Positions 24,451 to 33,416 of a DNA stretch of 64,000 bases are shown in pieces. The notes beneath the pieces are model-generated. The model had not been told where the DNA came from. It saw only the letters and a list, made by a program, of their open reading frames with translations, and did not search any database. This DNA is from Chlorohelix sp037138995. GTDB lineage: Bacteria > Chloroflexota > Chloroflexia > Chloroheliales > Chloroheliaceae. The first letter of the stretch is position 1, and the number at the start of each line of letters is the position of its first letter. The position numbers and the translations under genes were made by a program. Location: the NCBI RefSeq assembly GCF_037138995.1, contig NZ_JBAXHI010000022.1, positions 1 through 64,000 of the forward strand, written 5' to 3'.

Positions 24451-27400
24451 TTGGATATACTAGACGCTATTCTTAAAAATAGCACACCTCATTCTGAGCC
24501 TATTAGAAAAAAAAGGCGAGTCACTTTATTATTTCTGATATCTGCTATATTTATATATTCAACTTTATATTGGATTCAACCAAACTTAATAATAAAATAT
24601 ACGGCTGCCAAGTTGGCTACACTAGATTCTAATTCTACTGGGTTTTACTGGCCTCAAGTTGATGAGTTAGGCAATGTTTTTTCTTGGACTAAAGATAATG
24701 CCAGTCTGTACTTACCACACCAAGAATACAAAAATCCTTTAATTATAACTTTTGGTCTAAAAAGTGCTTCATTTGCAGGTGGTAAGAACGTCCCGGTAAC
24801 AGTTTTGATTAACAATGTACCCGTTGGACAACTACTTCCAGATTCTACAAATCACAATTTCCAGGCACTCTCCATAAAAGCAATTCCATCAGAATTATCT
24901 TCAAATAGTCTACTTATTGAATTGCATACCGAAACTTTCAGCCTAGTTAATGATACCAGAGACCTAGGCGCGATGTTAAGTTTCATTACTGTAGATAATA
25001 CCGCGGCTTGGACTCCCCTTTCTAACCGTATATGGCTATTCTGGCTTTTACCAATACTCGCATGTTCCATATTATTTTCACATTTTCTTTCAAAGCGATA
25101 TGAAATTAAAGTGGCGGGGTATCTAACCATTGGCTTTTGTATAACTGGGGCGTTTTTACTTTTGATAGCCCTTCTGCTTTTAATTTTTCGTACCGGTTCA
25201 ATTTCAGGGCTTACTCGTCCAGTTTGGATTACCAGTTCTGCGTATTTGTTTCTACTTTTTGCCTACTTTGGGCTTTCTCTACCTTTTGGCACACCTCATT
25301 CAAAGAGTTTATGGGAAAAGCTGTTAAGCTTTCTAAAACAAGTCAATACTAAGTTGGCGAGAAAAGGTTGGTATAACCGTTCTCTCAAACTAATGTCGCC
25401 TTCCGCAGAGGCAAAGCGTCTCAATTATCCACTTTTACAAAACCCGATAATAAAGCAATATCATTGGTTGATTGCTCTGTTTCTTTACACCCTTATTACA
25501 TTAGCAGTTACTCACCCCATAATTTTCCACCTGAATGATTGGGTACTAGGCTCAAGTTCCGAAGGTGATAGCATGCAACACATATGGGGTCTCTGGTGGT
25601 TTAAAAGAGCGCTGGAAACTGGACAGAACCCCGCCTATACCGATATGTTGTTTGGCTTGCTTCCTTCAACTCAGATATTTGTATGGACATACTATAACTG
25701 GGTGGTAGGGTGGGTGTTCCAATGGTTTCTCAGCCCACTTGGGGCATATAACTTGCTGATGGCACTGAATTTCATCTTTGCCGGGTTTACCATGTACCTG
25801 TTAGCTGGGTTGTTCGTTGAAAGCAAACGAGCCAGTTTTGTGGCAGGTTTTATCTACACTTTTTCTTCTTACCATTTTTTCAGAACCGAAGGGCATCTAA
25901 ATCTTGCTGCAATCCAGTGGTTACCTTTCTGTGCATGGTCTGTGATTGTCTTTTTTCGCAAACCGTCACTAAAAACAGGACTATTAGCCGGGATAGGTAT
26001 CGCGTTGGTTCCACTCACCGATGCCTATTATCTGGCTTATTTTTTGATTCCATTTGGTATTCTTTTTTTTGCTGGTATGCTAATTAAAAACTTCAGTTGG
26101 TTTACAACCCCACGCAATCTTATATTAAGCGGAGTTGTAGGATTAGTAACACTGGCGTTGTTATCTCATTTTTTGATTACATATCTGATTGTTGATGCGG
26201 ATGTACAGTCTAGCACTCGATACACCGCAGAAATCTCTACGGAACAAATCTCGGCTGACTTATTGGCATTCATAGTACCAAGTTATAGCAATCCCTTCTT
26301 TGGCAAAACTACACAGAGTATCTACAAAGGAATGGAGTTTTATAATGAAAAGAATATTTTTCTTGGTTACACTACTTTGGTATTAGGAGCTTTATGTTTC
26401 GCTTTCAGAAAAAACCGAAACATAAAAAGCTTATTCTGGGTAGCTCTAGCTCTCGTTACTTTTTTGCTGAGCTTAGGACCGCGGTTATATATCGGTGGTG
26501 AACCTGATGTGTCATTGCCTTTTTATTCGGCGCTCTATCGTTTGCCACTTCTCTCCAACTTTCGTGCGCCCGTTCGTCTCGGATTGGTTACACTTTTAGC
26601 TCTGTTAATTCCGGCAGCTATGGCGCTTAATGCAATTTTGCGTTCTAGTTTCAGCCGATCTATTAGTGGGCGAATTATTTTAAATGTGTTATTGCTGGCA
26701 ATACTGGGCTTTTCCCTGATAGAACAGGCTTACGTAAGTTTGCCTTACCCATCAAGTCAAGTAAAGATTCCTTCGCTTTATTACCAGATGGTTCAAGATA
26801 AAATTGATGGACTGGTGTTAAATCTACCGGATATTCCTTTGCGAGGTTCGGATTTGTTTTTCCAAACCATTCATAACAGACCACTTGTTGGCGCCTATGC
26901 GCCCAGAATCAGTGACCGTATGATTACATCAATGCAAAACTTACCATATACTGGAAGTTTTTATAATATTGAATTAGCCGGAACTGCCGCCGCTCAACAA
27001 GGTGATATTTTCCCTGTGGAAAGCATGCTGCAAGGATTACAACGAAATAAGGTCAGATATGTGGTATTACATGATGACCAATCTGTAAAATCTGAAAAAA
27101 TGGAATGGATGAAAAACTTTTTAAACAATAATCTCGGCAACCCTTTCTACAATAATATAGAAGAACGACTAATGGCATGGCAGATTAAATCCAACTCAAG
27201 CCTCGACAATAGCGCTTTTCATTATAAGCTCGGAGATGGCTGGGTTGGGTTATTACAGGCTAAAAAGGGAGTGCTAGAAAGGGAGGTAGTACAGGATGGA
27301 CAGCTAATTATCAGTTCTCCAGAGGTAGGTTTACAAACCATCAACATTTCAGCATTAGCGCTTCTCAAACCGCTAACTATGGAAATCAGGCTAAATGGCA

Positions 27401-27657
27401 AATTGATTCAGACCATCAAAATGGATACTCCCGGAAAAGTAATAAATATAACTTTGGAAAGCACTAATCTAAATGTTGGTGATAACTTGCTTGAGTTCCA
27501 TTCGCGGGAAGGGTGTTCAATACCCAAAGAATTAGACCCCAAAAATAGCGACAACAAATGTTATTCGTTTGGAATAAGGCAGGTGCAAGTGACTAACCCA
27601 CTGCCACTCTCAAACACTTCGTGGTCTCCCAGCGGGAACGTTGGTCAAGGCTTCTAG
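24451..27657 (+). CDS. very large membrane protein, probable GT-C-type glycosyltransferase
   Basis: The protein has 1068 residues with a TTG start; no better start is visible. The first span (~25-45) is followed by an external beta domain (~85-180, VTVLINNVPVGQLLPDSTNH) and two or three spans. Then comes a multi-span core from ~350 to ~770 whose first external loop reads LGSSSEGDSMQHIWGLWWFK, with an acidic pair as in GT-C enzymes, and later SSYHFFRTEGHLNLAAIQW. A second external region (~770-1068) ends in a beta domain (MEIRLNGKLIQTIKM). It resembles YfhO/PMT-like proteins. The gene is visibly more AT-rich than the genes at 13-23 kb. Function is inferred only from topology. Confidence 0.7.
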   Translation: MDILDAILKNSTPHSEPIRKKRRVTLLFLISAIFIYSTLYWIQPNLIIKYTAAKLATLDSNSTGFYWPQVDELGNVFSWTKDNASLYLPHQEYKNPLIITFGLKSASFAGGKNVPVTVLINNVPVGQLLPDSTNHNFQALSIKAIPSELSSNSLLIELHTETFSLVNDTRDLGAMLSFITVDNTAAWTPLSNRIWLFWLLPILACSILFSHFLSKRYEIKVAGYLTIGFCITGAFLLLIALLLLIFRTGSISGLTRPVWITSSAYLFLLFAYFGLSLPFGTPHSKSLWEKLLSFLKQVNTKLARKGWYNRSLKLMSPSAEAKRLNYPLLQNPIIKQYHWLIALFLYTLITLAVTHPIIFHLNDWVLGSSSEGDSMQHIWGLWWFKRALETGQNPAYTDMLFGLLPSTQIFVWTYYNWVVGWVFQWFLSPLGAYNLLMALNFIFAGFTMYLLAGLFVESKRASFVAGFIYTFSSYHFFRTEGHLNLAAIQWLPFCAWSVIVFFRKPSLKTGLLAGIGIALVPLTDAYYLAYFLIPFGILFFAGMLIKNFSWFTTPRNLILSGVVGLVTLALLSHFLITYLIVDADVQSSTRYTAEISTEQISADLLAFIVPSYSNPFFGKTTQSIYKGMEFYNEKNIFLGYTTLVLGALCFAFRKNRNIKSLFWVALALVTFLLSLGPRLYIGGEPDVSLPFYSALYRLPLLSNFRAPVRLGLVTLLALLIPAAMALNAILRSSFSRSISGRIILNVLLLAILGFSLIEQAYVSLPYPSSQVKIPSLYYQMVQDKIDGLVLNLPDIPLRGSDLFFQTIHNRPLVGAYAPRISDRMITSMQNLPYTGSFYNIELAGTAAAQQGDIFPVESMLQGLQRNKVRYVVLHDDQSVKSEKMEWMKNFLNNNLGNPFYNNIEERLMAWQIKSNSSLDNSAFHYKLGDGWVGLLQAKKGVLEREVVQDGQLIISSPEVGLQTINISALALLKPLTMEIRLNGKLIQTIKMDTPGKVINITLESTNLNVGDNLLEFHSREGCSIPKELDPKNSDNKCYSFGIRQVQVTNPLPLSNTSWSPSGNVGQGF

Positions 27658-27824
27658 CGACCAGAGAGCCACCATGCATGGCACTTGATGGAACTTTCGA
27701 AAAGAATTTGAGTGTCCATAAACATAAAACTGAAAAACCAGCATTGGGGGCGAGATTATATAAATTCTGATAGCTTGCCGTATCTATTTGCTCGAAAGCT
27801 TGTGGTTTTTTTCCTTAGCGTCGC

Positions 27825-27885
27825 TTCTGCCCTAAATCTTGTAAGTACCCCAAGTTGCGCGGTTAGAATAGGGATTCGGGCAGAA
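27825..27885. repeat. inverted repeat in convergent intergenic gap
   Basis: TTCTGCCC (27825-27832) and GGGCAGAA (27878-27885) form 8-bp arms, with partial extension inward (TAAATC against GATTC), around a 45-base loop. It lies between the converging membrane-protein gene and the PATAN operon end. It may be a transcript-end structure or a degraded repeat; there is no T-run. Confidence 0.4.
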
Positions 27886-27904
27886 ATGGGATTTCGTCCT
27901 CTGC

Positions 27905-28351
27905 TTAGACGGTAGGCTTAATTTGCATCCCGGTAACTATTTCCCGCCAGCTATACTCGAAGATTGAGCGCATCTGGTTAGACAATGCCTGAATATCGCC
28001 TGCCAAGTTAGGGTCAAGCCGATCTAATAAAATACTTTGAAAGATATTAATCATAGACATATCGCTATCCCGTTTGAAAAAGCCTTGATTATTCATAACG
28101 GCATTGCATTCCCAGATAACGATATTATAGAAAGGCGTGAGGTCGCCAATCAATAAGCTGACCGTGATTAATGAAACCATCTGGTTGGAAACAGTATTGG
28201 CAATGCTCGCAGAAGCATATTGAGCAAATACACCCGATTCCAGCAAACGCTCTGCCAACTCCACTTCAAGTGCTTCAGCATTTTGTTCTAAGGCAGCAGC
28301 GAGAGCAGGATAATTCAAGTTTAGGTTTAGATTAATTTGAGATGGTAGCAT
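27905..28351 (-). CDS. small all-helical protein, last gene of PATAN/cobalamin operon
   Basis: The protein has 148 residues; AAGGAG precedes the ATG and the gene starts 12 bases after its upstream neighbour. It is predicted helical throughout with no membrane span or signal. Segments include LEQNAEALEVELAERLLESG, a hydrophobic MVSLITVSLLIGDLTPFYN and a C-terminal SMINIFQSILLDRLDPNLAG. I do not recognise the family. Its size and helical content would suit a four-helix sensor or adaptor module. The position at the end of an operon that encodes a B12-binding protein suggests it is a partner in that system. Confidence 0.7.
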   Translation of the reverse strand: MLPSQINLNLNLNYPALAAALEQNAEALEVELAERLLESGVFAQYASASIANTVSNQMVSLITVSLLIGDLTPFYNIVIWECNAVMNNQGFFKRDSDMSMINIFQSILLDRLDPNLAGDIQALSNQMRSIFEYSWREIVTGMQIKPTV

Positions 28352-28363
28352 AGTTATAACTCC

Positions 28364-28960
28364 TTATTTCGCTTTTGTGTTAAGGCTTCTGCGGTGCTGT
28401 CGTGCCAGTTCTTTTTTACTGCCGGGTCGAAGTTCCTCCGCCATAATTAACAAATCATCCCAAGATTTCTCTACCCGGTCAGAACCGAAATATTCCGTTA
28501 AATCAGCCAATCTAATCCGGTCAGAATCGTTTGTTAAGAGATAATAAACCAATTCAGCTAACTGAATAGGCTCTTCTTTGGGCTGTTCTTCGACAATAGG
28601 CAAGGGCAATGGAGAAGTTGCAACAACTTCCTTACAAAGAGTTTCATGCACATGATGAGCGTTTGTTCTCATATTCAGCCGTTTTTGCTTTAAATTGCCA
28701 AGATAGTTGGCAATATCTTGCTTGCGCTGAACTGTTTCTGCCTTCAAACTTCCCGATTGATTACGGCTATTTTCAAGCCTAGCATTCGCTAAATCCTTCA
28801 AATAATTGCTTGTATTTTCGCGCAGATTTAAGTTATCCTCTTGGATGTGCTGATGTAGCATTTTCGTTGAGGCTTCACGGTCACAACGATAATTTTTTAA
28901 TAATTCCCCAACTTCAGCTTTGAGTTCATCAGCTGAGGATTCTATCTTTCGATTTACCAT
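28364..28960 (-). CDS. protein with 33-residue amphipathic helical repeats (GvpC-like)
   Basis: The protein has 198 residues. Residues ~17-110 form successive 33-residue helical units that begin VGELLKNYRCDRE, TSNYLKDLANARLE and IANYLGNLKQKRLN. Each has L-x-x-L/Y spacing followed by Arg/Lys-rich and Gln/Asn-rich stretches. The 33-residue period and pattern recall gas-vesicle protein GvpC and related coiled repeats, although no other gvp gene is in the window. Residues ~130-185 form a separate small domain (LAELVYYLLTNDSDRIRLAD) that resembles winged-helix-like folds. It could be a filament- or vesicle-binding scaffold; the GvpC link is a resemblance only. Sixteen bases separate it from the B12 gene upstream. 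Confidence 0.65.
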   Translation of the reverse strand: MVNRKIESSADELKAEVGELLKNYRCDREASTKMLHQHIQEDNLNLRENTSNYLKDLANARLENSRNQSGSLKAETVQRKQDIANYLGNLKQKRLNMRTNAHHVHETLCKEVVATSPLPLPIVEEQPKEEPIQLAELVYYLLTNDSDRIRLADLTEYFGSDRVEKSWDDLLIMAEELRPGSKKELARQHRRSLNTKAK

Positions 28961-28976
28961 ATTTCACCATACAACT

Positions 28977-31226
28977 TTAATTCTGTTGGTTGGCTAACCG
29001 CTGCTCCATGAGCCGAGTGGTTTGCTCCACCGTACTTTCCACATCGCTCCCAAGAATATCAGCCCCAATACTTTGTAACGCATTCGGGTTATTGTAAATA
29101 GCTGCCCCTCCTACCTCAATGATGCCATTCCAACCGCTCTGACGCAACGCCCGAATGGCTTTGATGGCTCGGAAAATTTGCCCCGGTAGGGAGACTGACA
29201 AACAAACCATATCTATTTTATGTCGCTTGGCTGCGTCCACGATTTCTAACTCAGGCAACTCCGAATTTAGTGGGTAAACTTCCCAACCCGCCCAACGCAA
29301 GGCATCGCCTAGCAAGCTTAAACCGAGGGTATGGGTATTGCCGCTCACGCTGGTTAACAATGCGCTCCCGATTCGCTTTGATGGCATACCGGATTTACTG
29401 CTAAGTACCAAACTGCGGCAATATTCTGTAATACCGTAAGCCAAATGTTCCTGCGCTACGGTCATTTTCCCTTTCTCCCAAAGCGTCCCTACTTGGCGCA
29501 TCGCCCTGGTAAAAACTGCATCGTAAATGGTTTCATGGACTACACCATCTCTAAGCGCTTGTTGTACTACCTGCACTGCTTGATTGAATGAGCCAGCTTC
29601 AAGCGCAGCAAGATACAACTCATAATATTGCTGAGGCGATACCCGCTTTTGTTCCAAATAAACATTCAAGTGGTTCTCAGGTTTGGCTAATGCCTGTAAA
29701 ATCGTGAAATTTGAGGGAATATAGTTTTTAGTCTGCTGGTCAAATTTGAACAAACCCAAAGGAACACCTTGCTCAATAAGGTAGTACAATTCCTGACCTA
29801 TACCTTTTACCTCGATAATCCCGGTATAGGCATCTTTTTCAAAGGCGCGGCGTAGTCCATTAAAGTTTTGCTGGCTGGCAGTCAAATTAGAATAAGGTCG
29901 TCGCCCCTTTTCTTTAACGTTTCCCCAATCTACCGGTAGTTCCTCTGCGGACTCTTTAGTTGTAGCGTAATTGCCTACCGTTTCTGGAGTAGGGCTAGAA
30001 GCCATCAAACCCGGCAGAGCCACTTCTGGGTTTTTTATGGTAGCCTTGCCGTTCATGCTTGCTCCTAGAGCCTGAATAGGTTGTAGCGAAGCTATGCTAA
30101 TTTTCTCTGTATCTGGAACACTCAGCATATCAAGTTTCACGCCGACCTCATTCAGCATTTGCACAAACAACACTTCGGTTTTTTCGAGGGTGTTATTCAA
30201 CGCTTCGTAACAACCCAACGCCTCGCCTTCAATGATTAGGTAATAAAGCGTGCGAGAGGGGGTATGAAGTTTCAAGATAACAGAGGATTTTTGCTGAATT
30301 GATTCCTGAGCCAGCTTCATTATGATTTCGGGTGTAGCGTGAAGGTTATTCTGGGCAATAATATTACTCAGAATAGCCCGATAGCCTTTTAGCTCTTTGG
30401 CGCTTGAAGTAACGGTGTTGAGAGTCCAGTTACTCAGGTTTGCAAACATAAGCGCGGCATCAAAAGCTGCTTGACCTGTCAGGATACTGCCGGGTGCGCT
30501 ATAACGCGCCAAAGTGATTGTGCCATCTTCCAATACAAGTAGGCTTTTTTCATCTCTATTCTCAATCTTGATAGCGGTCAAGAGAAAGCCGGTAAAATGG
30601 TTGGCTATTGCCTGTTGGATAAAAGGTAGCAGGTTTGTTTTCTGGCGAGAAATCTCAGTTCCCTGTGATTTGCCGCCTAATTGGAGTAGTTCAGGTGTAG
30701 CAGACTCTTGCGCCAATGTAACGGACAAACCCAAACCCGGAAAAGTAGTGGTACTAAAGTTATGGGCGGTTGCTCCATTATTCTGGGGAGCTTCAACTTT
30801 GCTCACGCTATTAGGCATAGATACGTGGGCTTGAATCGGAATTTGTTTTTCGCTATAACTCATTGTTTCAACTTTCGGCGGAGTTATTACAATACTGGAT
30901 GGGGCGGGCTGGAACAGTTGCAAAGTCTCTCGAAAGAGTAATCCTTGCTGATTGTCAATGCTACAGCTAGTATCATACTCAGGCTCAGAAGTTTTGTGCT
31001 GGTATTCTATTGTGCCATCATTCCAGCCCAATAAAATATACAAAGCTTCTTCCCCAATTGCTGCATCACTGGTTGCATGGGTAATATTGCCGGCATCCAT
31101 ATAGATATAAGCCAACTTATCACCTTGCTGACAAAGCAACCGCCCGGTGAACTGCTTGGCTTTAGCCTCCTCAATTATAGAGGCTAATTTATGGAATTCG
31201 TATTTGGTTTCAATCGTAATGCTCAT
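28977..31226 (-). CDS. PATAN (DUF4388) protein with C-terminal cobalamin-binding domain
   Basis: The protein has 749 residues. The N-terminal PATAN domain (~1-110) reads FTGRLLCQQGDKLAYIYMDA. Two related modules follow (~195-290 and ~305-375) and another at ~445-520 (YTGIIEVKGIGQELYYLIEQ). The C-terminus is a B12-binding unit: a helical cap (~525-615) with W583 and E593-H594 in the Wx9EH arrangement of AdoCbl photoreceptors such as CarH, then a Rossmann-like domain (~620-745) with H632 in SGNTHTLG, where Asp/Glu of the usual DxHxxG is Asn. There is no DNA-binding domain. It is likely a cytoplasmic sensor that binds adenosyl- or methylcobalamin; the corresponding adenosyltransferase is encoded in the same operon. 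Confidence 0.85.
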   Translation of the reverse strand: MSITIETKYEFHKLASIIEEAKAKQFTGRLLCQQGDKLAYIYMDAGNITHATSDAAIGEEALYILLGWNDGTIEYQHKTSEPEYDTSCSIDNQQGLLFRETLQLFQPAPSSIVITPPKVETMSYSEKQIPIQAHVSMPNSVSKVEAPQNNGATAHNFSTTTFPGLGLSVTLAQESATPELLQLGGKSQGTEISRQKTNLLPFIQQAIANHFTGFLLTAIKIENRDEKSLLVLEDGTITLARYSAPGSILTGQAAFDAALMFANLSNWTLNTVTSSAKELKGYRAILSNIIAQNNLHATPEIIMKLAQESIQQKSSVILKLHTPSRTLYYLIIEGEALGCYEALNNTLEKTEVLFVQMLNEVGVKLDMLSVPDTEKISIASLQPIQALGASMNGKATIKNPEVALPGLMASSPTPETVGNYATTKESAEELPVDWGNVKEKGRRPYSNLTASQQNFNGLRRAFEKDAYTGIIEVKGIGQELYYLIEQGVPLGLFKFDQQTKNYIPSNFTILQALAKPENHLNVYLEQKRVSPQQYYELYLAALEAGSFNQAVQVVQQALRDGVVHETIYDAVFTRAMRQVGTLWEKGKMTVAQEHLAYGITEYCRSLVLSSKSGMPSKRIGSALLTSVSGNTHTLGLSLLGDALRWAGWEVYPLNSELPELEIVDAAKRHKIDMVCLSVSLPGQIFRAIKAIRALRQSGWNGIIEVGGAAIYNNPNALQSIGADILGSDVESTVEQTTRLMEQRLANQQN

Positions 31227-31252
31227 TCTTTTCCGCCTTAACCTTTAAAATT

Positions 31253-33352
31253 TTAGCCCGCTATGAACATCCAATCTTCAAGTAGTTTTTTCGGAATTGC
31301 CGGGTGTATGTCATACTTTGTATCTGGCGCTTCCACAAACCGATTCATTGTCTGGTTTACTCTAGTCATCATATTTTCTTGCGATTGATAACCGCCAAAA
31401 CCATGCCCCTCATGCATAAGATAATAGACTAGCCCGGTTGAATTATAGAAAACAATGCTGCCGGTAAAGTGGTTCTTTACCAACCGGAGCATTCGTTCCA
31501 TAATATTTTCGTTTTGGCACTGCAAGCCTGTTAAGCTGCTGGGAGCGGGTACTCGTGTGGTCAGGTAGGCATCCAGTATTCCCGGCGCACATCTACCGAT
31601 TTTGATGTCAGAAAGTTCGGGCAAAGGCGCACAGTATAAGCGTTGTAACGCTGCTTCACCAAAATACTGCCGGTTGCCATCATCAAAACTCTGGAATTTA
31701 ATGTTGCCATCTTGGAAATACAATCTAGAAAAATATGCCGGATTCAGATTTCGCCCATTAATTTCCAAATAGCCTTCTAATTTAACCTGTGTCACCCGCT
31801 TGATAATCCAGCTTATATCCGGGTTAGAGGCATGTTGCGAAATGCTATTCAATCCATCTTGCTCCCAATTCGTCAAAGTAGAAGGAGGCAAACATTCCTG
31901 AGATAACGTGAAATTATTTCTAGCGGTTACGGCATGCTCAGTTCTTGCCTTTTGATATACTGGCAAATAGTTAGCGGATTCAGTTCTTGCCTTCTGCGTA
32001 GCTTCGGGTTCAGTTTGCACAAGCGAATCTTGAGTTTCAAATATTTCCTGAATTTCACTTGATTTAACCGGATTTGTGTGAATTGCCTCAATGCCAAAAA
32101 TTGCCACCATACCCGCCGGTATTTGGGGACCTAGGGCAAATTCAGGCTCATCCATCTCATTTGTGGCAGCATCAGGTTGTGTCAGGCTGAACTCCGGTAA
32201 CGGCTCGCTACTATCGTATAGCAAATTATCTGAAGTGCTGGCATAGTTTTGAGGTTCCTCTAGGCTGAGGATTCCCTCCTCGTTGCCTTCCAACCGCTTA
32301 AACTCGCTTTGGAACTTATCCATCCCATCATTATGTGCCGCATATTGCTGATTTAGGTTAAATTCATCAGACGTTGCGGGGTCGTGCGACAATTTAAACT
32401 CAGGATAGCTACCTTCAATTGCAGGGGAGTCATAGCCTAGACTAAATTCAGTCTGCGTTTCAGTGGTATCCGTTGCAAAAAGCCCGTTCTCTAAGCTAAA
32501 TTCAGGATAGCCCGTTTCACTAATGTTGACTGGTTGCGCGGTAGGCAATTCTAGGTCAAACTCAGGATGTTCTTCTGAAATAGGGGGTTCTGCTTCAACC
32601 GCCGATTCCGGGTTTATGCTCAACTCTTCTAATATTTGCTCTGCCGGTTCTGGTAATATTTGGTCTAAGCTGAATTCATATGCGGTATCTTCCAAACCAT
32701 TTTGCAAATTTTGACCAAGTATAAATTCAGGCTGCTCTCCGACAGAATACGACTCGACTGTTTCCATGTGGTCAAGCTCAAACACCAATTCCGTTTGCGC
32801 TGTGGTAGAGCTTAGAGTGTTCTCTACTTGCTCTATCTCAGCAACATCCGGGTGGGTTAGAACAAAGCTCTCATTCTCTTGCTCAGCTTTTATAGCCAGT
32901 GGTGGTTCTGTATAAATTAGGTTTTGTTTCTCTATCGTATCAGCTATTTCCGGCATTTGTACGTCAACTGGAGGTTTTTTTTCTCGAAGGTATTTTGTGC
33001 CTCCTGCAAGTTTAGACTGAATTTGACGGCATGTATCCGGCTCATTCCCACCATTGTGCAAAAGAGATAACGCCATACGGAAGATTTTTTCTTGTGCATC
33101 GGTGATAGTATGCGGGGTTACGATTTCAGAAGTTTCAAACCATATCTCACCGTTTTGCCAACGCAGCAAATCACTTAAAATGAAAGCTTCATTGGTTATA
33201 ACATTGTCTTCCGCCTCAACGTGTACTAGCTTACCTTTCCGTAGGGATAAGGTATAGCGTTTGGCGGTATTCTGACAATGTAGTTGCCCAGTAGTACCTT
33301 GCTGCTCGCACTCTATTAGTAAGGTTGCTAGGTTAGAATGTTCTAGTTTCAT
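31253..33352 (-). CDS. PATAN (DUF4388) protein with EFxL-repeat linker
   Basis: The protein has 699 residues; GGAG precedes the ATG. The N-terminal PATAN domain spans ~1-105 (GTTGQLHCQNTAKRYTLSLR). A long acidic, presumably disordered linker (~110-500) contains nine exact EFxL motifs (PEFILG, YEFSLD, PEFDLE, PEFSLE, TEFSLG, PEFKLS, DEFNLN, PEFSLT, PEFALG) plus two degenerate ones. Two C-terminal modules (~515-600 and ~620-699, FTGSIVFYNSTGLVYYLMHE) match the second and third modules of the neighbouring PATAN proteins. There is no enzyme motif. It looks like a scaffold with a multivalent binding linker, 26 bases upstream of the B12-sensor gene. Confidence 0.8.
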   Translation of the reverse strand: MKLEHSNLATLLIECEQQGTTGQLHCQNTAKRYTLSLRKGKLVHVEAEDNVITNEAFILSDLLRWQNGEIWFETSEIVTPHTITDAQEKIFRMALSLLHNGGNEPDTCRQIQSKLAGGTKYLREKKPPVDVQMPEIADTIEKQNLIYTEPPLAIKAEQENESFVLTHPDVAEIEQVENTLSSTTAQTELVFELDHMETVESYSVGEQPEFILGQNLQNGLEDTAYEFSLDQILPEPAEQILEELSINPESAVEAEPPISEEHPEFDLELPTAQPVNISETGYPEFSLENGLFATDTTETQTEFSLGYDSPAIEGSYPEFKLSHDPATSDEFNLNQQYAAHNDGMDKFQSEFKRLEGNEEGILSLEEPQNYASTSDNLLYDSSEPLPEFSLTQPDAATNEMDEPEFALGPQIPAGMVAIFGIEAIHTNPVKSSEIQEIFETQDSLVQTEPEATQKARTESANYLPVYQKARTEHAVTARNNFTLSQECLPPSTLTNWEQDGLNSISQHASNPDISWIIKRVTQVKLEGYLEINGRNLNPAYFSRLYFQDGNIKFQSFDDGNRQYFGEAALQRLYCAPLPELSDIKIGRCAPGILDAYLTTRVPAPSSLTGLQCQNENIMERMLRLVKNHFTGSIVFYNSTGLVYYLMHEGHGFGGYQSQENMMTRVNQTMNRFVEAPDTKYDIHPAIPKKLLEDWMFIAG

Positions 33353-33416
33353 TTCAAATGACTCCAGAGGTAGAAAGCATTTCCCACAGTAGAACTAAGC
33401 CTGAGTTATTCACAAT

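Noticed and set aside
27712..27915. 67-codon plus-strand frame after the giant membrane protein
   Set aside because: No ribosome site, no recognisable protein, and it runs into the opposite-strand operon end.
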